DNA of 64,000 nt from Devosia rhizoryzae (GCF_016698665.1 NZ_CP068046.1:3286001-3350000); one strand, 5' to 3'; positions 1 through 11,915 are shown, counted from the first letter of the stretch. The notes: generated by a model from the sequence alone, not told the origin. A program made the numbers and translations.

Positions 1-88
1 ATGACCACCGGTCCAATGAATAAAACCAAATGCCTTCGAGATCGGCATCAGCCTTCGGCCTAAGCTTATACTCACGAGCGAGAGACAT
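1..88 (-). CDS. parE: ParE-type toxin, N-terminal fragment (cut by window edge)
   Basis: The minus strand from 88 reads ATG and 29 codons to the window edge with no stop. The peptide contains RPKADADLEGIWFYSLDRWS, which matches the start of RelE/ParE-superfamily toxins (conserved DLEGIW-Y-x-x-x-RW). ParE toxins of this superfamily poison DNA gyrase. The gene overlaps the end of the upstream parD by 17 bases in another frame, the usual translational coupling of an antitoxin-toxin pair. The C-terminal two thirds lie outside the window, so it cannot be judged whether the toxin is intact. Confidence 0.75.
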   Translation of the reverse strand, partial: MSLAREYKLRPKADADLEGIWFYSLDRWS

Positions 89-323
89 ATTTGTCGCGCA
101 TGCGCTGGAGAAACTCATCGCGATCGAATGGCATCGGAGGTCCGGAATCAAGGCCCTCCTGCAAAGCGGCCTGCAGTGCTTTTACCTTCGCATCGTGTTC
201 TTCGAGCATATGCAGACCGGCGCGGAGTACTTCCGCAGCCGAAGCGTAGGTTCCATTGACGACCTGCCGCTCGACGAACTCGGCCTCGTGATCATTCAAA
301 GCAAGGGATGCATGCTGAGTCAT
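72..323 (-). CDS. parD: ParD-type antitoxin
   Basis: An 83-residue type II antitoxin of the ParD/CC2985 family. The N-terminal part (residues 1-45) has the ribbon-helix-helix pattern, with a short beta strand and then FVERQVVNGTYASAAEVLRAGLHMLEE, of which NGTYASAAEVLRAGL is the diagnostic core. The acidic C-terminal tail wraps the toxin in characterised ParD proteins. The reading frame stays open further upstream, but the ATG at 323 is chosen because it has a good ribosome site (AGGAG, 6 nt upstream) and gives the family's normal length. ParD normally represses its own promoter, so the 324-535 gap may carry its operator. Confidence 0.85.
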   Translation of the reverse strand: MTQHASLALNDHEAEFVERQVVNGTYASAAEVLRAGLHMLEEHDAKVKALQAALQEGLDSGPPMPFDRDEFLQRMRDKYVSRS

Positions 324-500
324 TGCTCGCTCCTGTTGCGGACAATCTAACAACCCAACGCCCGCATCACAAGTTCGCCTCCGCCTGCGACAACTTCGAC
401 ACATTCGAATCCCGTGCCACAGCCTTGCATGGCGAGCTTTTGCCGTGTTAGAGCGTGCGCGACTTTCAAGGGGTCCGGCTCGAACCCCGTTTCCGAGCAC

Positions 501-518
501 GTCCAGGTAGTCCTGGAC
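501..518. promoter_or_regulatory. Perfect inverted repeat ahead of atpH
   Basis: The arms GTCCAGG (501-507) and CCTGGAC (512-518) are separated by TAGT and lie 18 bp before the atpH start. There is no T-tract, so this is not an intrinsic terminator. It could be an operator or a leader hairpin that limits access to the weak atpH ribosome site. The rest of the 324-535 gap shows no clear promoter. Confidence 0.45.
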
Positions 519-535
519 CATTCCGATGAACCGGA

Positions 536-1123
536 ATGGCCACAATAGAGGGTGAAGCGGCATTGGCAGCGCAGAATTCGGTGCTTACCCAGATCGCACG
601 GCCATATGCGTCGGCACTGTTTGATCTCGCGCGCAGCGAGAACCAGCTGGCTCAGGTGGAAACCGGGCTTTCCGATATTTCCCGGCTGATCGGCGAGAGC
701 GAAGACTTCTCGCGCTATCTCCGCTCGCCAGTGATCGCCGCCGACGTCAAGGCTTCGGCGCTCGACGCCATTCTGGCGCGGTCCAATGGCAATGGCCTCG
801 TGGCCAATTTCCTGCGCCTCGTCGCCAAGAATGGCCGTCTTTTTGCGCTGGACCAGATCATCGCATCGTTCCGCGAACTGGCCGCAACGGCGCGTGGCGA
901 AACCACGGCGGAAGTCACTTCGGCCACCCCGCTCAGCGACGATCAGGCGCGGGCGCTGGCGGAAACGCTCAAGGGCAAACTCGGCAAGACCGTGACGCTC
1001 AATCAATTCGTCGATCCCTCGCTGATCGGTGGCCTTCAGGTGAAGGTCGGCAGCCAGATGATCGATAGCTCACTCAAGACAAAACTCGCTGCGATGAAAA
1101 TCGCCATGAAAGAGGTCGGATAA
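536..1123 (+). CDS. atpH: F1 ATP synthase subunit delta
   Basis: A 195-residue delta (OSCP) subunit, the peripheral-stalk protein that holds the F1 head to subunit b. The N-terminal helical-bundle signature RPYASALFDLA is at residues 22-32, and the C-terminal domain ends with the typical GGLQVKVGSQMIDSSLKTKL. It is the first gene of the F1 operon atpHAGDC, and atpA follows the stop codon with no gap. The F0 genes are absent, as is usual in alphaproteobacteria, where F0 and F1 form separate operons. The start at 536 lacks a strong Shine-Dalgarno, and no better in-frame start is visible. Confidence 0.95.
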   Translation: MATIEGEAALAAQNSVLTQIARPYASALFDLARSENQLAQVETGLSDISRLIGESEDFSRYLRSPVIAADVKASALDAILARSNGNGLVANFLRLVAKNGRLFALDQIIASFRELAATARGETTAEVTSATPLSDDQARALAETLKGKLGKTVTLNQFVDPSLIGGLQVKVGSQMIDSSLKTKLAAMKIAMKEVG

Positions 1124-2659
<1,536 letters not shown>

Positions 2660-2681
2660 AGCCTGAAGGAGACGACAGGCA

Positions 2682-3569
2682 ATGCCGTCGCTAAAGGACC
2701 TAAAGAACCGGATCGACTCGGTCAAATCGACCCAGAAGATCACCAAGGCCATGCAGATGGTGGCGGCGGCAAAGCTTCGTCGCGCCCAGGAAGCGGCTGA
2801 AGCTGCGCGTCCCTATGCCGAGCGCATGGGCCGCGTGCTGGCCGCGCTTGGTGCCGTCTATGACGGTCAGGAAAACGCACCGGTGCTGCTCGGCGGCACC
2901 GGCAAGGACCAGGTTCACTTGCTGGTGGTTGCCACGGGCGAGCGTGGTCTGGCCGGCGGTTTCAACTCCTCGATTGCGCGTCTTGCTCGTGAGCATGCTG
3001 CGCGTCTCCTCAGCCAGGGCAAGACGGTCAAGATCCTGACGGTCGGCCGCAAGGGTCACGACATCCTTCGTCGCCAGTATCCGGAACTGATCGTCGACAC
3101 CTTCAACTTCCGCGACGTCAAGCAGGTCGGGTTCGCCCAGGCTTCGCAGGTCGCCGAAAAGGTGCTGGCCATGTTCAATGCCGGCGAGTTCGATGTAGCG
3201 ACGCTGTTCTTTGCCAAGTTCGGCTCGGTGATTTCGCAGGTGCCGACGGCGCAGCAGATCATCCCGGCCAAGCTCGAAAAGCCGGCGGGCGAAGGCGTGG
3301 TGGAAGCCAGCGCCGTCCCTTACGAATACGAGCCTAGCGAAGAAGCCATCGTCGAAGACTTGCTGCCGCGCAATATCAGCGTGCAGGTGCTTCGGGCGCT
3401 GCTTGAAAACTCCGCCTCGTTCTACGGTGCGCAGATGTCCGCCATGGACAATGCGACCCGAAACGCCGGCGAAATGATCGGCAAGCTGCAGCTGAGCTAT
3501 AACCGCCAGCGCCAAGCGCAGATCACCAAAGAACTTATCGAAATCATCTCGGGCGCCGAAGCGCTCTAA
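2682..3569 (+). CDS. atpG: F1 ATP synthase subunit gamma
   Basis: A 295-residue central rotor shaft. The N-terminal helix [20 protein letters not shown] and the C-terminal helix ([14 protein letters not shown]) form the coiled coil that turns inside the alpha-beta ring. The middle Rossmann-like part has the conserved [12 protein letters not shown]. An alphaproteobacterial-style insert is visible near residues 200-215. A ribosome site (AAGGAG) lies ahead of the start. Order and spacing match the operon atpHAGDC. Confidence 0.97.
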   Translation: MPSLKDLKNRIDSVKSTQKITKAMQMVAAAKLRRAQEAAEAARPYAERMGRVLAALGAVYDGQENAPVLLGGTGKDQVHLLVVATGERGLAGGFNSSIARLAREHAARLLSQGKTVKILTVGRKGHDILRRQYPELIVDTFNFRDVKQVGFAQASQVAEKVLAMFNAGEFDVATLFFAKFGSVISQVPTAQQIIPAKLEKPAGEGVVEASAVPYEYEPSEEAIVEDLLPRNISVQVLRALLENSASFYGAQMSAMDNATRNAGEMIGKLQLSYNRQRQAQITKELIEIISGAEAL

Positions 3570-5030
<1,461 letters not shown>

Positions 5031-5037
5031 TCGAGTC

Positions 5038-5092
5038 GGGCCGCCTGTCGGCCCGCCTTCTCGACATGAAGCCCGGATGAGAGTTCGGGCTT
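5038..5092 (+). promoter_or_regulatory. Two hairpins between atpD and atpC
   Basis: Hairpin 1 has arms GGGCCG (5038-5043) and CGGCCC (5049-5054) with loop CCTGT. Hairpin 2 has arms AAGCCCG (5069-5075) and CGGGCTT (5086-5092), followed by TAAT. Hairpin 2 looks like a weak intrinsic terminator or processing stop. It could lower epsilon expression relative to beta, which is needed in threefold molar excess over epsilon in F1. Confidence 0.55.
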
Positions 5093-5113
5093 TAATGCCA
5101 AAGGACCGAAAGA

Positions 5114-5539
5114 ATGGCTGAAGGCCTCAAGATCGAGATCGTTTCTCCCGAGCGTCTGGTGCTGTCCGAAACCGCGGTTTCGGTAACCGTGCCCGGCACC
5201 GAAGGCTATTTCACGGTCATGAATGACCACGCGCCGTTCATGACGACGCTGCGTCCCGGCTTCATCACCGTGACCAAGGATGCCGGCGCGTCCAGCATCT
5301 ACTTCGTGCGCGGCGGCTTTGCTGATGTCTCGCCCGAGGGCCTGACCATCCTAGCCGAACAGTCGGTGCCGTTCAGCGAGTTCGACCATGCGGACCTGCA
5401 GACGCAGATCCAAAGCGCTCAGGAAGAACTGACCCGCGCTGAGTCGCCGGAAGACAAGTCTTACGCGCAGGAAGTTGTTTCAGGTCTTTTGAACCTGGCC
5501 GTGGAAGCGCAGCAGATCAACGGCGCGCACGTCCACTAA
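5114..5539 (+). CDS. atpC: F1 ATP synthase subunit epsilon
   Basis: A 141-residue epsilon subunit, the rotor-foot protein that can inhibit ATP hydrolysis. The N-terminal beta-sandwich is clear (IVSPERLVLS, then GTEGYFTVMNDHAPFMTTLRPG), and a shorter C-terminal helical region follows. It ends the operon and a strong intrinsic terminator follows 28 bp later. Confidence 0.96.
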   Translation: MAEGLKIEIVSPERLVLSETAVSVTVPGTEGYFTVMNDHAPFMTTLRPGFITVTKDAGASSIYFVRGGFADVSPEGLTILAEQSVPFSEFDHADLQTQIQSAQEELTRAESPEDKSYAQEVVSGLLNLAVEAQQINGAHVH

Positions 5540-5566
5540 GCGCCAAATCTGCCAATGAAATATGCA

Positions 5567-5595
5567 GGCCGTCTCCTTCGGGAGGCGGCCTTTTT
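5567..5595 (+). terminator. Intrinsic terminator of the atp operon
   Basis: A hairpin with arms GGCCGTCTCC and GGAGGCGGCC (one G-T pair) and a TTCG tetraloop, followed by TTTTT. It lies 28 bp after the atpC stop. Confidence 0.9.
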
Positions 5596-5636
5596 GCTTT
5601 TCGAATGGGCAAACTGCTTCGTCTCTAAGCAAGTCA

Positions 5637-5667
5637 TTGCAGGATAACGATTTTCTTTATCCTGCAA
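5637..5667. promoter_or_regulatory. 11-bp perfect inverted repeat upstream of the chemoreceptor
   Basis: The arms TTGCAGGATAA (5637-5647) and TTATCCTGCAA (5657-5667) are separated by 9 bp and are AT-richer than their surroundings. There is no T-tract after it, it lies beyond the atp terminator, and it sits 83 bp before the chemoreceptor start. An operator or promoter-proximal hairpin for that gene is the simplest reading. Confidence 0.5.
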
Positions 5668-5750
5668 GCTCCGCTTAACCAATAACGTGCAATCTGGCGA
5701 CCAGGGAAGAGGGTGTCCGGCCGGGGGGTCGGGGAAAAGGGGACCACTCA

Positions 5751-7928
5751 ATGGCTGCACTGCTTGCCAATATGCGCCTGACTTTTGCCATTTCGGCGAT
5801 GACGATCGGCGCTATCTGCGTTTCCATTCTTGCCGTCCTGGCGAGCCTTTTTGTGACCTTGCAGAATTCGGCCGAGGGCGAGGCGCAGCAGGCGCTGCTC
5901 GACGGCACGCGAATTGCGGCGCAGATCTTCCAGGTCAACCTGCCGAGCCTTGAAGTCGGGTCGGACGAAGCGGGCAATGTGGTGAGCCTCTCCGCCCGCA
6001 GCATGCCGCGGTTTCGCAGCCATGACGTGATCGATGCCGTGGGTCGGGTCTCGGGCACACAGGCTTCGGTCTTCGTTTTCGATCCCGAGACCAGCCCCGA
6101 CTTCGTTGTCGGCAGCACGACCTTTGTCGACGAGGCCGGCGAACGGTTGCTAGATACGCCGATCTCCGCGGACAGCCCGCTGTTCGCAACGCTTGCCGCG
6201 AACCAGCACGCCGACGTCGAAGCAACGATCGCCGGCAACACCTATCTCCTGCGCTACCAGCCGATCGCCACGGCCGATGGCACGGTGATCGGCGCACTGA
6301 TGGTCGGTGTCGACCGTGCGCGCTTCGATGCCGTGCTTTACCAATCGATGATCGCCCTGGGTGCCAGCGGGCTCGTGGTCTTGCTGGTGATGTCGGTTGC
6401 CGCGCTGATCCTCGCGCGCCGCATGATGCGACCGATCCCGCAACTGGCCGATGTCATGAGCGTCATCGCCGAAGGTGAACTCGATGCCGAAGTGCCGCAC
6501 AAGGCTGCCGGCAACGAGATCGGCGCCATGGCGCGGGCGGTCGAGATTTTCCGCGTCAACTCGCTCGAAAAGGCGGCGCTCGACGCGCAGGCGCGCCAGC
6601 ACCTCGCAGAAGCGGCGGACCATACCGGCCAGCTGCAGGCGATTTCGCGATCGCAGATGGTTGTCGAGTTTAATCTCGATGGGACGGTAATCACCGCCAA
6701 CGACAATTTTCTCTCGATGCTTGGCTATCGACTCGAGGAAATCATCGGGCGGCCGAATGCGCTTTTCCTGCCCGATGCCGATCCGACCAGCCAGGTTTAT
6801 CGCCAGTTCTGGCAGGAGCTCGAGGACGGCGCGTTCAAGAGCGGCGAATATCGGCGCCGCACCAGTGCTGGCCAGGAAGTCTGGATTCAGAGCACTTTTA
6901 CGCCGATCTTCGACACCGATGGCGCGCCCTACAAGGTCGTGCAGTTTGCCATCGACGTCACCGCGCGCAAGCAGTCGGTGGCGGCGATCGGTGCCGGTTT
7001 GAAGCGCCTCGCGGATGGCGATCTTTCGAGCACGATCATCCTTCCCTTTCCGCCGGAATTTGAAGACCTGCGCTTGGCGCTCAATGGCACGGTCGAGCGT
7101 TTCGCCGACGTGGTCGGCCAGCTGCGCCTCACCACAAAGTCGCTGCGGACCGCGAGCGGCGAGCTTCTCAGCGGCGCCAATGACCTCTCTGAGCGGACGA
7201 CGCGCCAGGCGGCGACTATCGAAGAAACTTCGGCGGCCATGGAAGAGCTTGCGACCACCGTCGCCAGCAATGCGGGCATGGCCGAGGACGCGGCCAAAAA
7301 GGCTGAGACGGTGTCGCGGACGGCTGAAGAGTCCGGCAGCGTCATGGGCAAGGCCACCGACGCCATGGAGCGGATTACCCAGTCTTCGGCCAAGATTTCC
7401 AACATCATCGGCATGATCGACGACATCGCCTTCCAGACCAATCTTCTGGCGCTCAATGCCTCGGTGGAAGCGGCGCGGGCAGGGGATGCCGGCAAGGGCT
7501 TTGCCGTGGTGGCCGTCGAAGTGCGGCGCCTGGCGCAATCGGCGGCCCAAGCCTCGTCGGAGGTCAAGGCTCTGGTCGAGCGCAGCAATGGCGAGGTCAA
7601 GGAAGGCGCCGGGCTCGTCTCGGCGGCGGAAGACCGGTTGCGGGCCATGCTCGATGCGGTGCAGGAAAACAGCGCGCTCGTCCGCGCCATCGCCCGTGCG
7701 AGCCGCGAACAGGCGGCCTCAATCGAGGAAGTGAACACTGCCGTGCGCACGCTCGATCAGATGACGCAGCACAATGCGTCGCTGGTGGAAGAAACCAATG
7801 CGGTGATCGAGCAGACCGAGGGCCAGACGCATGCGCTCGATCAAATCGTCGATATTTTCAGGCTTGAGGCGGAGCCGGAGGTGAAGTCCTTCCGGAGCCC
7901 TCGTGGTGAGGTGCGGAGCGCAGCGTAG
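5751..7928 (+). CDS. Methyl-accepting chemotaxis protein with Cache and PAS domains
   Basis: A 725-residue transmembrane chemoreceptor. TM1 is at residues 10-36, then comes a periplasmic single-Cache-like domain (about 45-195), TM2 near 200-222, a HAMP domain, a PAS domain (about 300-415, starting [16 protein letters not shown]), a second HAMP-like stretch, and the MCP signalling domain. The hairpin tip [20 protein letters not shown] is fully conserved and would bind CheA/CheW. No C-terminal pentapeptide for CheR/CheB is visible. Having both a periplasmic Cache and a cytoplasmic PAS suggests two inputs; the ligands are unknown. The last codons run into one arm of an intergenic palindromic repeat. 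It is monocistronic, with no chemotaxis genes beside it. Confidence 0.93.
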   Translation: MAALLANMRLTFAISAMTIGAICVSILAVLASLFVTLQNSAEGEAQQALLDGTRIAAQIFQVNLPSLEVGSDEAGNVVSLSARSMPRFRSHDVIDAVGRVSGTQASVFVFDPETSPDFVVGSTTFVDEAGERLLDTPISADSPLFATLAANQHADVEATIAGNTYLLRYQPIATADGTVIGALMVGVDRARFDAVLYQSMIALGASGLVVLLVMSVAALILARRMMRPIPQLADVMSVIAEGELDAEVPHKAAGNEIGAMARAVEIFRVNSLEKAALDAQARQHLAEAADHTGQLQAISRSQMVVEFNLDGTVITANDNFLSMLGYRLEEIIGRPNALFLPDADPTSQVYRQFWQELEDGAFKSGEYRRRTSAGQEVWIQSTFTPIFDTDGAPYKVVQFAIDVTARKQSVAAIGAGLKRLADGDLSSTIILPFPPEFEDLRLALNGTVERFADVVGQLRLTTKSLRTASGELLSGANDLSERTTRQAATIEETSAAMEELATTVASNAGMAEDAAKKAETVSRTAEESGSVMGKATDAMERITQSSAKISNIIGMIDDIAFQTNLLALNASVEAARAGDAGKGFAVVAVEVRRLAQSAAQASSEVKALVERSNGEVKEGAGLVSAAEDRLRAMLDAVQENSALVRAIARASREQAASIEEVNTAVRTLDQMTQHNASLVEETNAVIEQTEGQTHALDQIVDIFRLEAEPEVKSFRSPRGEVRSAA

Positions 7929-8017
7929 AATTGAACCAGCGGGGTGGGTACTCCAATGTTTGTGCCACGCCCTCGCCCTTCGAGACTTCGCTTTGCTGCG
8001 CACCTCAGGGTGGGGCT
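7896..8017. repeat. Imperfect intergenic palindromic repeat (REP-like)
   Basis: The left arm (7896-7924) and the right arm (about 7990-8017) are imperfect reverse complements. Shared cores are GAGGTGCG on the left and CGCACCTC on the right, with flanking AGCCCT on the left and GGGGCT on the right. The element sits between the convergent chemoreceptor and racemase genes, and its left arm encodes the last residues of the chemoreceptor. It may act as a bidirectional transcript end. Confidence 0.5.
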
Positions 8018-8033
8018 ACTGGAGCATTGTGGT

Positions 8034-8720
8034 CTAGCTTAAGGCGGCGGCGACCAGGGCTTTGGCGTGGAGGTCGGTGGTGTCGTAGGTCGGCAGCGGG
8101 CTTACGCTGTCGTCGATCAGCATGCCGATCTCGGTGCAGCCCAGGATCACGGCCTGGGCGCCGCGTGCCTTGAGGCGCTCGATGGCGGTCACATAGACCT
8201 GGCGGGACTCGTCGCGGACGATGCCCTTGCAGAGCTCTTCGTAGATGATGCCGTGGAGGTTGGTGCGGTCGACTTCGGGCACCAGCGGCGTTAAACCACG
8301 CGCCATGAGCCTGTCCTTGTAGAAGGGCATTTCCATGGTGAAGCTTGTGCCTAAAAGGCCGACCGTGTCGAAGCCGTCGGCAAGCAGCGTCTCGGCGGTC
8401 GGGTCGGCGATATGCAAGAGCGGCACGTCGAGGCTTTGGGTGATGGCATCGGCGATCACATGCATGGTGTTGGTGGCGATGCCCAGCACCTCGGCGCCGG
8501 CCGAGACGAGCCCCCGCGCTACGGTGTTGAGCTCGCGCCCGGCGCGGTCCCAGTCACCTGCCGCCTGCATCTGGGCAATTGGGGCGAAATCCACCGAATG
8601 CATGATGACGGGGCAGGAGTGGAGCCCACCAAGAAGGCGAGCGGTTTCCTCGTTGAGGATGCGATAATAGTGGGCCGAGCTTTCCCAGCTCATGCCGCCG
8701 ATCAGGCCGATGGTTTTCAT
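8034..8720 (-). CDS. Aspartate/glutamate racemase family protein
   Basis: A 228-residue member of the Asp/Glu racemase superfamily, closest in pattern to E. coli YgeA. It begins MKTIGLIGGMSWESSAHYYR and carries the two active-site regions IATNTMH (residues 81-87) and LGCTEIG (193-199). The first catalytic position is Thr83 rather than Cys, while Cys195 is kept. The E. coli enzyme has this same Thr/Cys pair and is L-specific. It probably interconverts or deracemises aspartate or glutamate in the cytosol. It is the last gene of the minus-strand run and follows rppH after 11 bp. Confidence 0.85.
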   Translation of the reverse strand: MKTIGLIGGMSWESSAHYYRILNEETARLLGGLHSCPVIMHSVDFAPIAQMQAAGDWDRAGRELNTVARGLVSAGAEVLGIATNTMHVIADAITQSLDVPLLHIADPTAETLLADGFDTVGLLGTSFTMEMPFYKDRLMARGLTPLVPEVDRTNLHGIIYEELCKGIVRDESRQVYVTAIERLKARGAQAVILGCTEIGMLIDDSVSPLPTYDTTDLHAKALVAAALS

Positions 8721-8731
8721 GTCAATTCAGT

Positions 8732-9232
8732 TCAAGCAAAACGTTGCGGAATGTCGCCGAAGGCTTCGACGACCTTTTCGTAGGCCGGTCGCTTGAACGG
8801 TACGATGAGGGCTGGCGTGCGGGAAAGCTTTTCCCAGCGCCAGCCGTCGAACTCCGCCTTGTGCTTGCCGCCGCCGGGGGTGAGCACGTCGATTTCACTG
8901 TCATCGCCGTGAAAGGCGAAGGCAAACCAGCGCTGGCGCTGGCCGCGATATTTGCCCTTGAACGCCACCCCGAGTGTATCATCCGGCAGGTCGTAATAGA
9001 TCCATTCGGGGGCCTCGGCGAGGAGACTGACCGAGGTCACGCTGGTTTCCTCATAGAGCTCGCGCATGGCGCAGCGGAGCGGATCCTCGCCCTCGTCAAT
9101 GCCGCCCTGTGGCATTTGCCAGGCATGCTCGTCAGTGATGCCTTTGCGATGACCGACGAAGACCTCGCCGCGGCCGTTGAAAATGGCAAGGCCGACGCAA
9201 TCGCGATAGGGCAGGCTTTCCCGATCAACCAT
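8732..9232 (-). CDS. rppH: RNA 5'-pyrophosphohydrolase
   Basis: A 166-residue Nudix hydrolase of the RppH/IalA group. It removes pyrophosphate from the 5' end of triphosphorylated mRNA and so starts RNase E decay; alphaproteobacterial members also cleave diadenosine polyphosphates. The Nudix box is at residues 43-65 (G43, E49, R57, E58, E61, E62), with Ser at the place of the usual final Gly. [12 protein letters not shown] and the C-terminal [10 protein letters not shown] are family-typical. It lies 9 bp behind the divergent deacetylase gene. Confidence 0.92.
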   Translation of the reverse strand: MVDRESLPYRDCVGLAIFNGRGEVFVGHRKGITDEHAWQMPQGGIDEGEDPLRCAMRELYEETSVTSVSLLAEAPEWIYYDLPDDTLGVAFKGKYRGQRQRWFAFAFHGDDSEIDVLTPGGGKHKAEFDGWRWEKLSRTPALIVPFKRPAYEKVVEAFGDIPQRFA

Positions 9233-9241
9233 GGTTTGGAC

Positions 9242-10375
9242 CTACTTCATCAAGGCGCTGGCAGGCACCAGCGCGATGCCCTTGGCGTCCAGTTCACGCG
9301 CCCATTCGGAAACAGTCGACACCGAAATGGGCAAGGCGCTCACAATACCAATGGCGCTGCCGGTTTCCAGCGCCTGGGCTTCAAGGCTGGCCAGCGCCTC
9401 GAGAATGGATGCACGGGCAGGATTGGCGTCGATCATCTGACCGGCGCGGCCATAGGGCACCTTGTTGGCGCCGGCGAGCTGCGCCGCCACGGAGCGATTT
9501 GAGGAGCCATCATCGAGATAGCCGAGGCCCCGTGCGCCAAACTCTTCCATCACCGGCGCCATGTCGGCGGCCGAGGCGGTGAAGCGGGCGCCCATATTGT
9601 TGACGACGCCAAAATAGCCGCCAAAGCGCGCCATCAGCCAGAACAGCTTGTCCAGGTTAGCGCGCGGCGTTTCGCCGGTGAGGACGGTATGCGGGCCGGG
9701 GTCGTTCTGCGGATAATCAAAGGGCTCCATCGGCACTTCGAGCATCACTTCGTGGCCCGAAGTGCGAGCGGCGGAGACGGTATTTTCGAGCGAGCGGCCA
9801 TAGGGGGCAAAGGCCAGGGTCACGTCGTCCGGCAATTGTTCGATGGCGTCGAGCGATCCTTGCTCGTTGATGCCGAGACCTGTGACCACGACGGCGACCA
9901 TGGGCTTGCCGGCGGCGATGGCCGCGTCGGCGGGGCGGCGGTAGGCCACGAAGGGGCTGAGGCCGGTTCCCGAGATGCGGGGGATGGCGCCGTTGGCGGT
10001 TTCTTCGCTGAGGTCCGGCAGCGCACCATAGCGGTCCGGCACCTGGCCAGTGGCGGTCGCCGTTTCGCCGGGCGGGGCGACGCTGGTGAAACTGCTGCCG
10101 GCTGGAAATTGCTGGGGATCGGCGGTGATGGTCGCGGGGCCGCTGGCGACCTGGTTGGCGACCGTGTTGCCATCGCGTGTCGTGGTGATCGCGACTTCCT
10201 GGCTCGGGCGGCCGCCATTGGGTTCATCGACGAGGGCGATGCGCAGGACCACGGCGCCCACGGCGAGGGCGATGACGGCGAACAGGAGACGTGCCAGGGG
10301 AAAGTGGAAGCGGCCAGTCTTTTGCTGGTTGCGGCGCTTTCGTCCGGTCAGGGGGGTCGAAAGATCATTGGCCAT
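9242..10375 (-). CDS. Divergent polysaccharide deacetylase family protein
   Basis: A 377-residue protein with a basic N-terminus, one membrane anchor (about residues 27-47), a variable linker, and a C-terminal domain of the YibQ / divergent polysaccharide deacetylase family (about 155-377). Visible family landmarks are VAVVVTGLGINEQGS, LAFAPYG, HEVMLEVPMEPFDYP and the GLGYLDDGSSNRS segment. The canonical metal triad of NodB deacetylases is not evident; here only the fold is shared. The family usually neighbours envC and ctpA in proteobacteria, which suggests a periplasmic cell-wall role. The exact reaction is not known. Confidence 0.85.
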   Translation of the reverse strand: MANDLSTPLTGRKRRNQQKTGRFHFPLARLLFAVIALAVGAVVLRIALVDEPNGGRPSQEVAITTTRDGNTVANQVASGPATITADPQQFPAGSSFTSVAPPGETATATGQVPDRYGALPDLSEETANGAIPRISGTGLSPFVAYRRPADAAIAAGKPMVAVVVTGLGINEQGSLDAIEQLPDDVTLAFAPYGRSLENTVSAARTSGHEVMLEVPMEPFDYPQNDPGPHTVLTGETPRANLDKLFWLMARFGGYFGVVNNMGARFTASAADMAPVMEEFGARGLGYLDDGSSNRSVAAQLAGANKVPYGRAGQMIDANPARASILEALASLEAQALETGSAIGIVSALPISVSTVSEWARELDAKGIALVPASALMK

Positions 10376-10470
10376 CGGCGTTTCCGCTCATGCCCGCGCG
10401 GGGCTCCCAATACAAAGGGTGCGGCACGAATCACGCGCCGCACCCTGATTCTAGCACAGGCTCGACCGGC

Positions 10471-11907
10471 CTATTCCTGCGGTGGCGGGTAGGCCGGATC
10501 GGTTTCTTCGCCGTTGATCAGGCGCACCGCGTATTGCAGCTGCGTGTCATCAGCCGCTTCGGCCGGCACATAGACCGAGGAACCAACAGTCGATTCTTCC
10601 TGGCCTTCGATGACGATGTGGCCTTCAAGCCCGGCCTCGCCGATGATCTCGTCGCGGCCTTGGAACTCTTCGGGCACGACCTGCAGCACTTCGATATCGG
10701 GCGTGATGCCGAGCGCCTGAATCGAGCGATTGTTGGGCGTGTAGTAGCGCGCCGTGGTCAACCGCATGGCGCCATCGGGGCCAAGCGAGATGATCGACTG
10801 TACCGAGCCCTTGCCGAAGGAACGGGTGCCGACCAGCGTTGCGCGCTTGTGGTCCTGGAGCGCACCGGCGACGATTTCCGACGCAGAAGCCGAGCCACCA
10901 TTGATCAACACGACGAGCGGCACGTCCTTGAGGCGGGCATCGAGCGGGTCGGGACCAGCGTCATAGCGGTCGCTGTCGCCATCGGTGCGGCCACGGGTCA
11001 GAACCACGGCGCCCCGATCGAGGAAGGCATCGCTTACCATCACGGACTGGTCGACAAGACCGCCCGGATTGTTGCGGAGGTCGAGGATGATGCCCTTGGG
11101 CGCGACGCCATCGCGCTCTTCATAGATGTCTTCGACGGCACGTTCGATGCCGACAAAGGCCTGTTCCGAGAAGCGGGCAAGGCGCAGCACGGCGACATCG
11201 CCTTCCATGGACCAGCGCACGGCGCGCATGGAAATGACGGCGCGGGTGAGTTCGAATTCGAGCGGCTTATCGACGCCTTCGCGAACCACCGAAATTTTCA
11301 CCTTGGTGCCCACTTCGCCGCGCATCAGCTCCACGGCTTCGTCCTGGGTCATGCCCTGCACGGGTTTGCCGTCGATTTCGTAGATCAGGTCATTGGACAA
11401 GATGCCGGCGCGCGCAGCGGGCGTGTCGTCGATGGGGGAAACGACCTTGATGAGGTCGTCTTCCATCTGGATTTCGACGCCAAGACCGCCGAACTGACCG
11501 GACGTATCCTCGCGCATTTCGTCGTATTCGACAGGCGGCAGGTAGCCCGAATGAGGGTCAAGCGAGGTCAGCATGCCCTGGATGGCGGCGCGGATCAGCT
11601 CTTCTTCATCCGGCGGATCGACATATTCGGCGCGGATGCGATCAAAGATTTCGCCGAAGAGATTGAGGTCGGAATAGATCTCGAGCGGATCGCGGGCCTC
11701 CACGATCGCCTTTTCGGCTTCGGTGGGCTCGGGCTCTTCGCCGCTTGGATTGGGGGTTTCGTCGACGGGCACCTCTTCGCCGGGTGCGACTTCGGTGGGT
11801 GCCTCGGACGGCGTCTGGACCGGTGTCTGGTCTTGGGCAATCAATACGGTGGCCGGCACCAGCAATGCCGCGCAAACGGCGGCAGCGCGAAGGGTGGGTA
11901 AGCGCAT
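10471..11907 (-). CDS. ctpA: S41 family C-terminal processing peptidase
   Basis: A 478-residue periplasmic serine protease. The signal peptide is at about residues 1-24, then a Pro/Glu-rich linker, a PDZ domain (about 135-215) that recognises substrate C-termini, and the S41 protease domain. The catalytic Ser341 lies in GGSASASE and Lys366 in SFGKGSVQ, with the 25-residue spacing of the family. CtpA-type proteases typically degrade or trim cell-wall hydrolases and lipoproteins; an EnvC-like activator gene directly upstream (8 bp gap) fits that. Confidence 0.94.
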   Translation of the reverse strand: MRLPTLRAAAVCAALLVPATVLIAQDQTPVQTPSEAPTEVAPGEEVPVDETPNPSGEEPEPTEAEKAIVEARDPLEIYSDLNLFGEIFDRIRAEYVDPPDEEELIRAAIQGMLTSLDPHSGYLPPVEYDEMREDTSGQFGGLGVEIQMEDDLIKVVSPIDDTPAARAGILSNDLIYEIDGKPVQGMTQDEAVELMRGEVGTKVKISVVREGVDKPLEFELTRAVISMRAVRWSMEGDVAVLRLARFSEQAFVGIERAVEDIYEERDGVAPKGIILDLRNNPGGLVDQSVMVSDAFLDRGAVVLTRGRTDGDSDRYDAGPDPLDARLKDVPLVVLINGGSASASEIVAGALQDHKRATLVGTRSFGKGSVQSIISLGPDGAMRLTTARYYTPNNRSIQALGITPDIEVLQVVPEEFQGRDEIIGEAGLEGHIVIEGQEESTVGSSVYVPAEAADDTQLQYAVRLINGEETDPAYPPPQE

Positions 11908-11915
11908 GGGGTGTT

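Noticed and set aside
10291..11901. 536-codon open frame antisense to ctpA
   Set aside because: It is a shadow of a gene with an intact protease catalytic pair.
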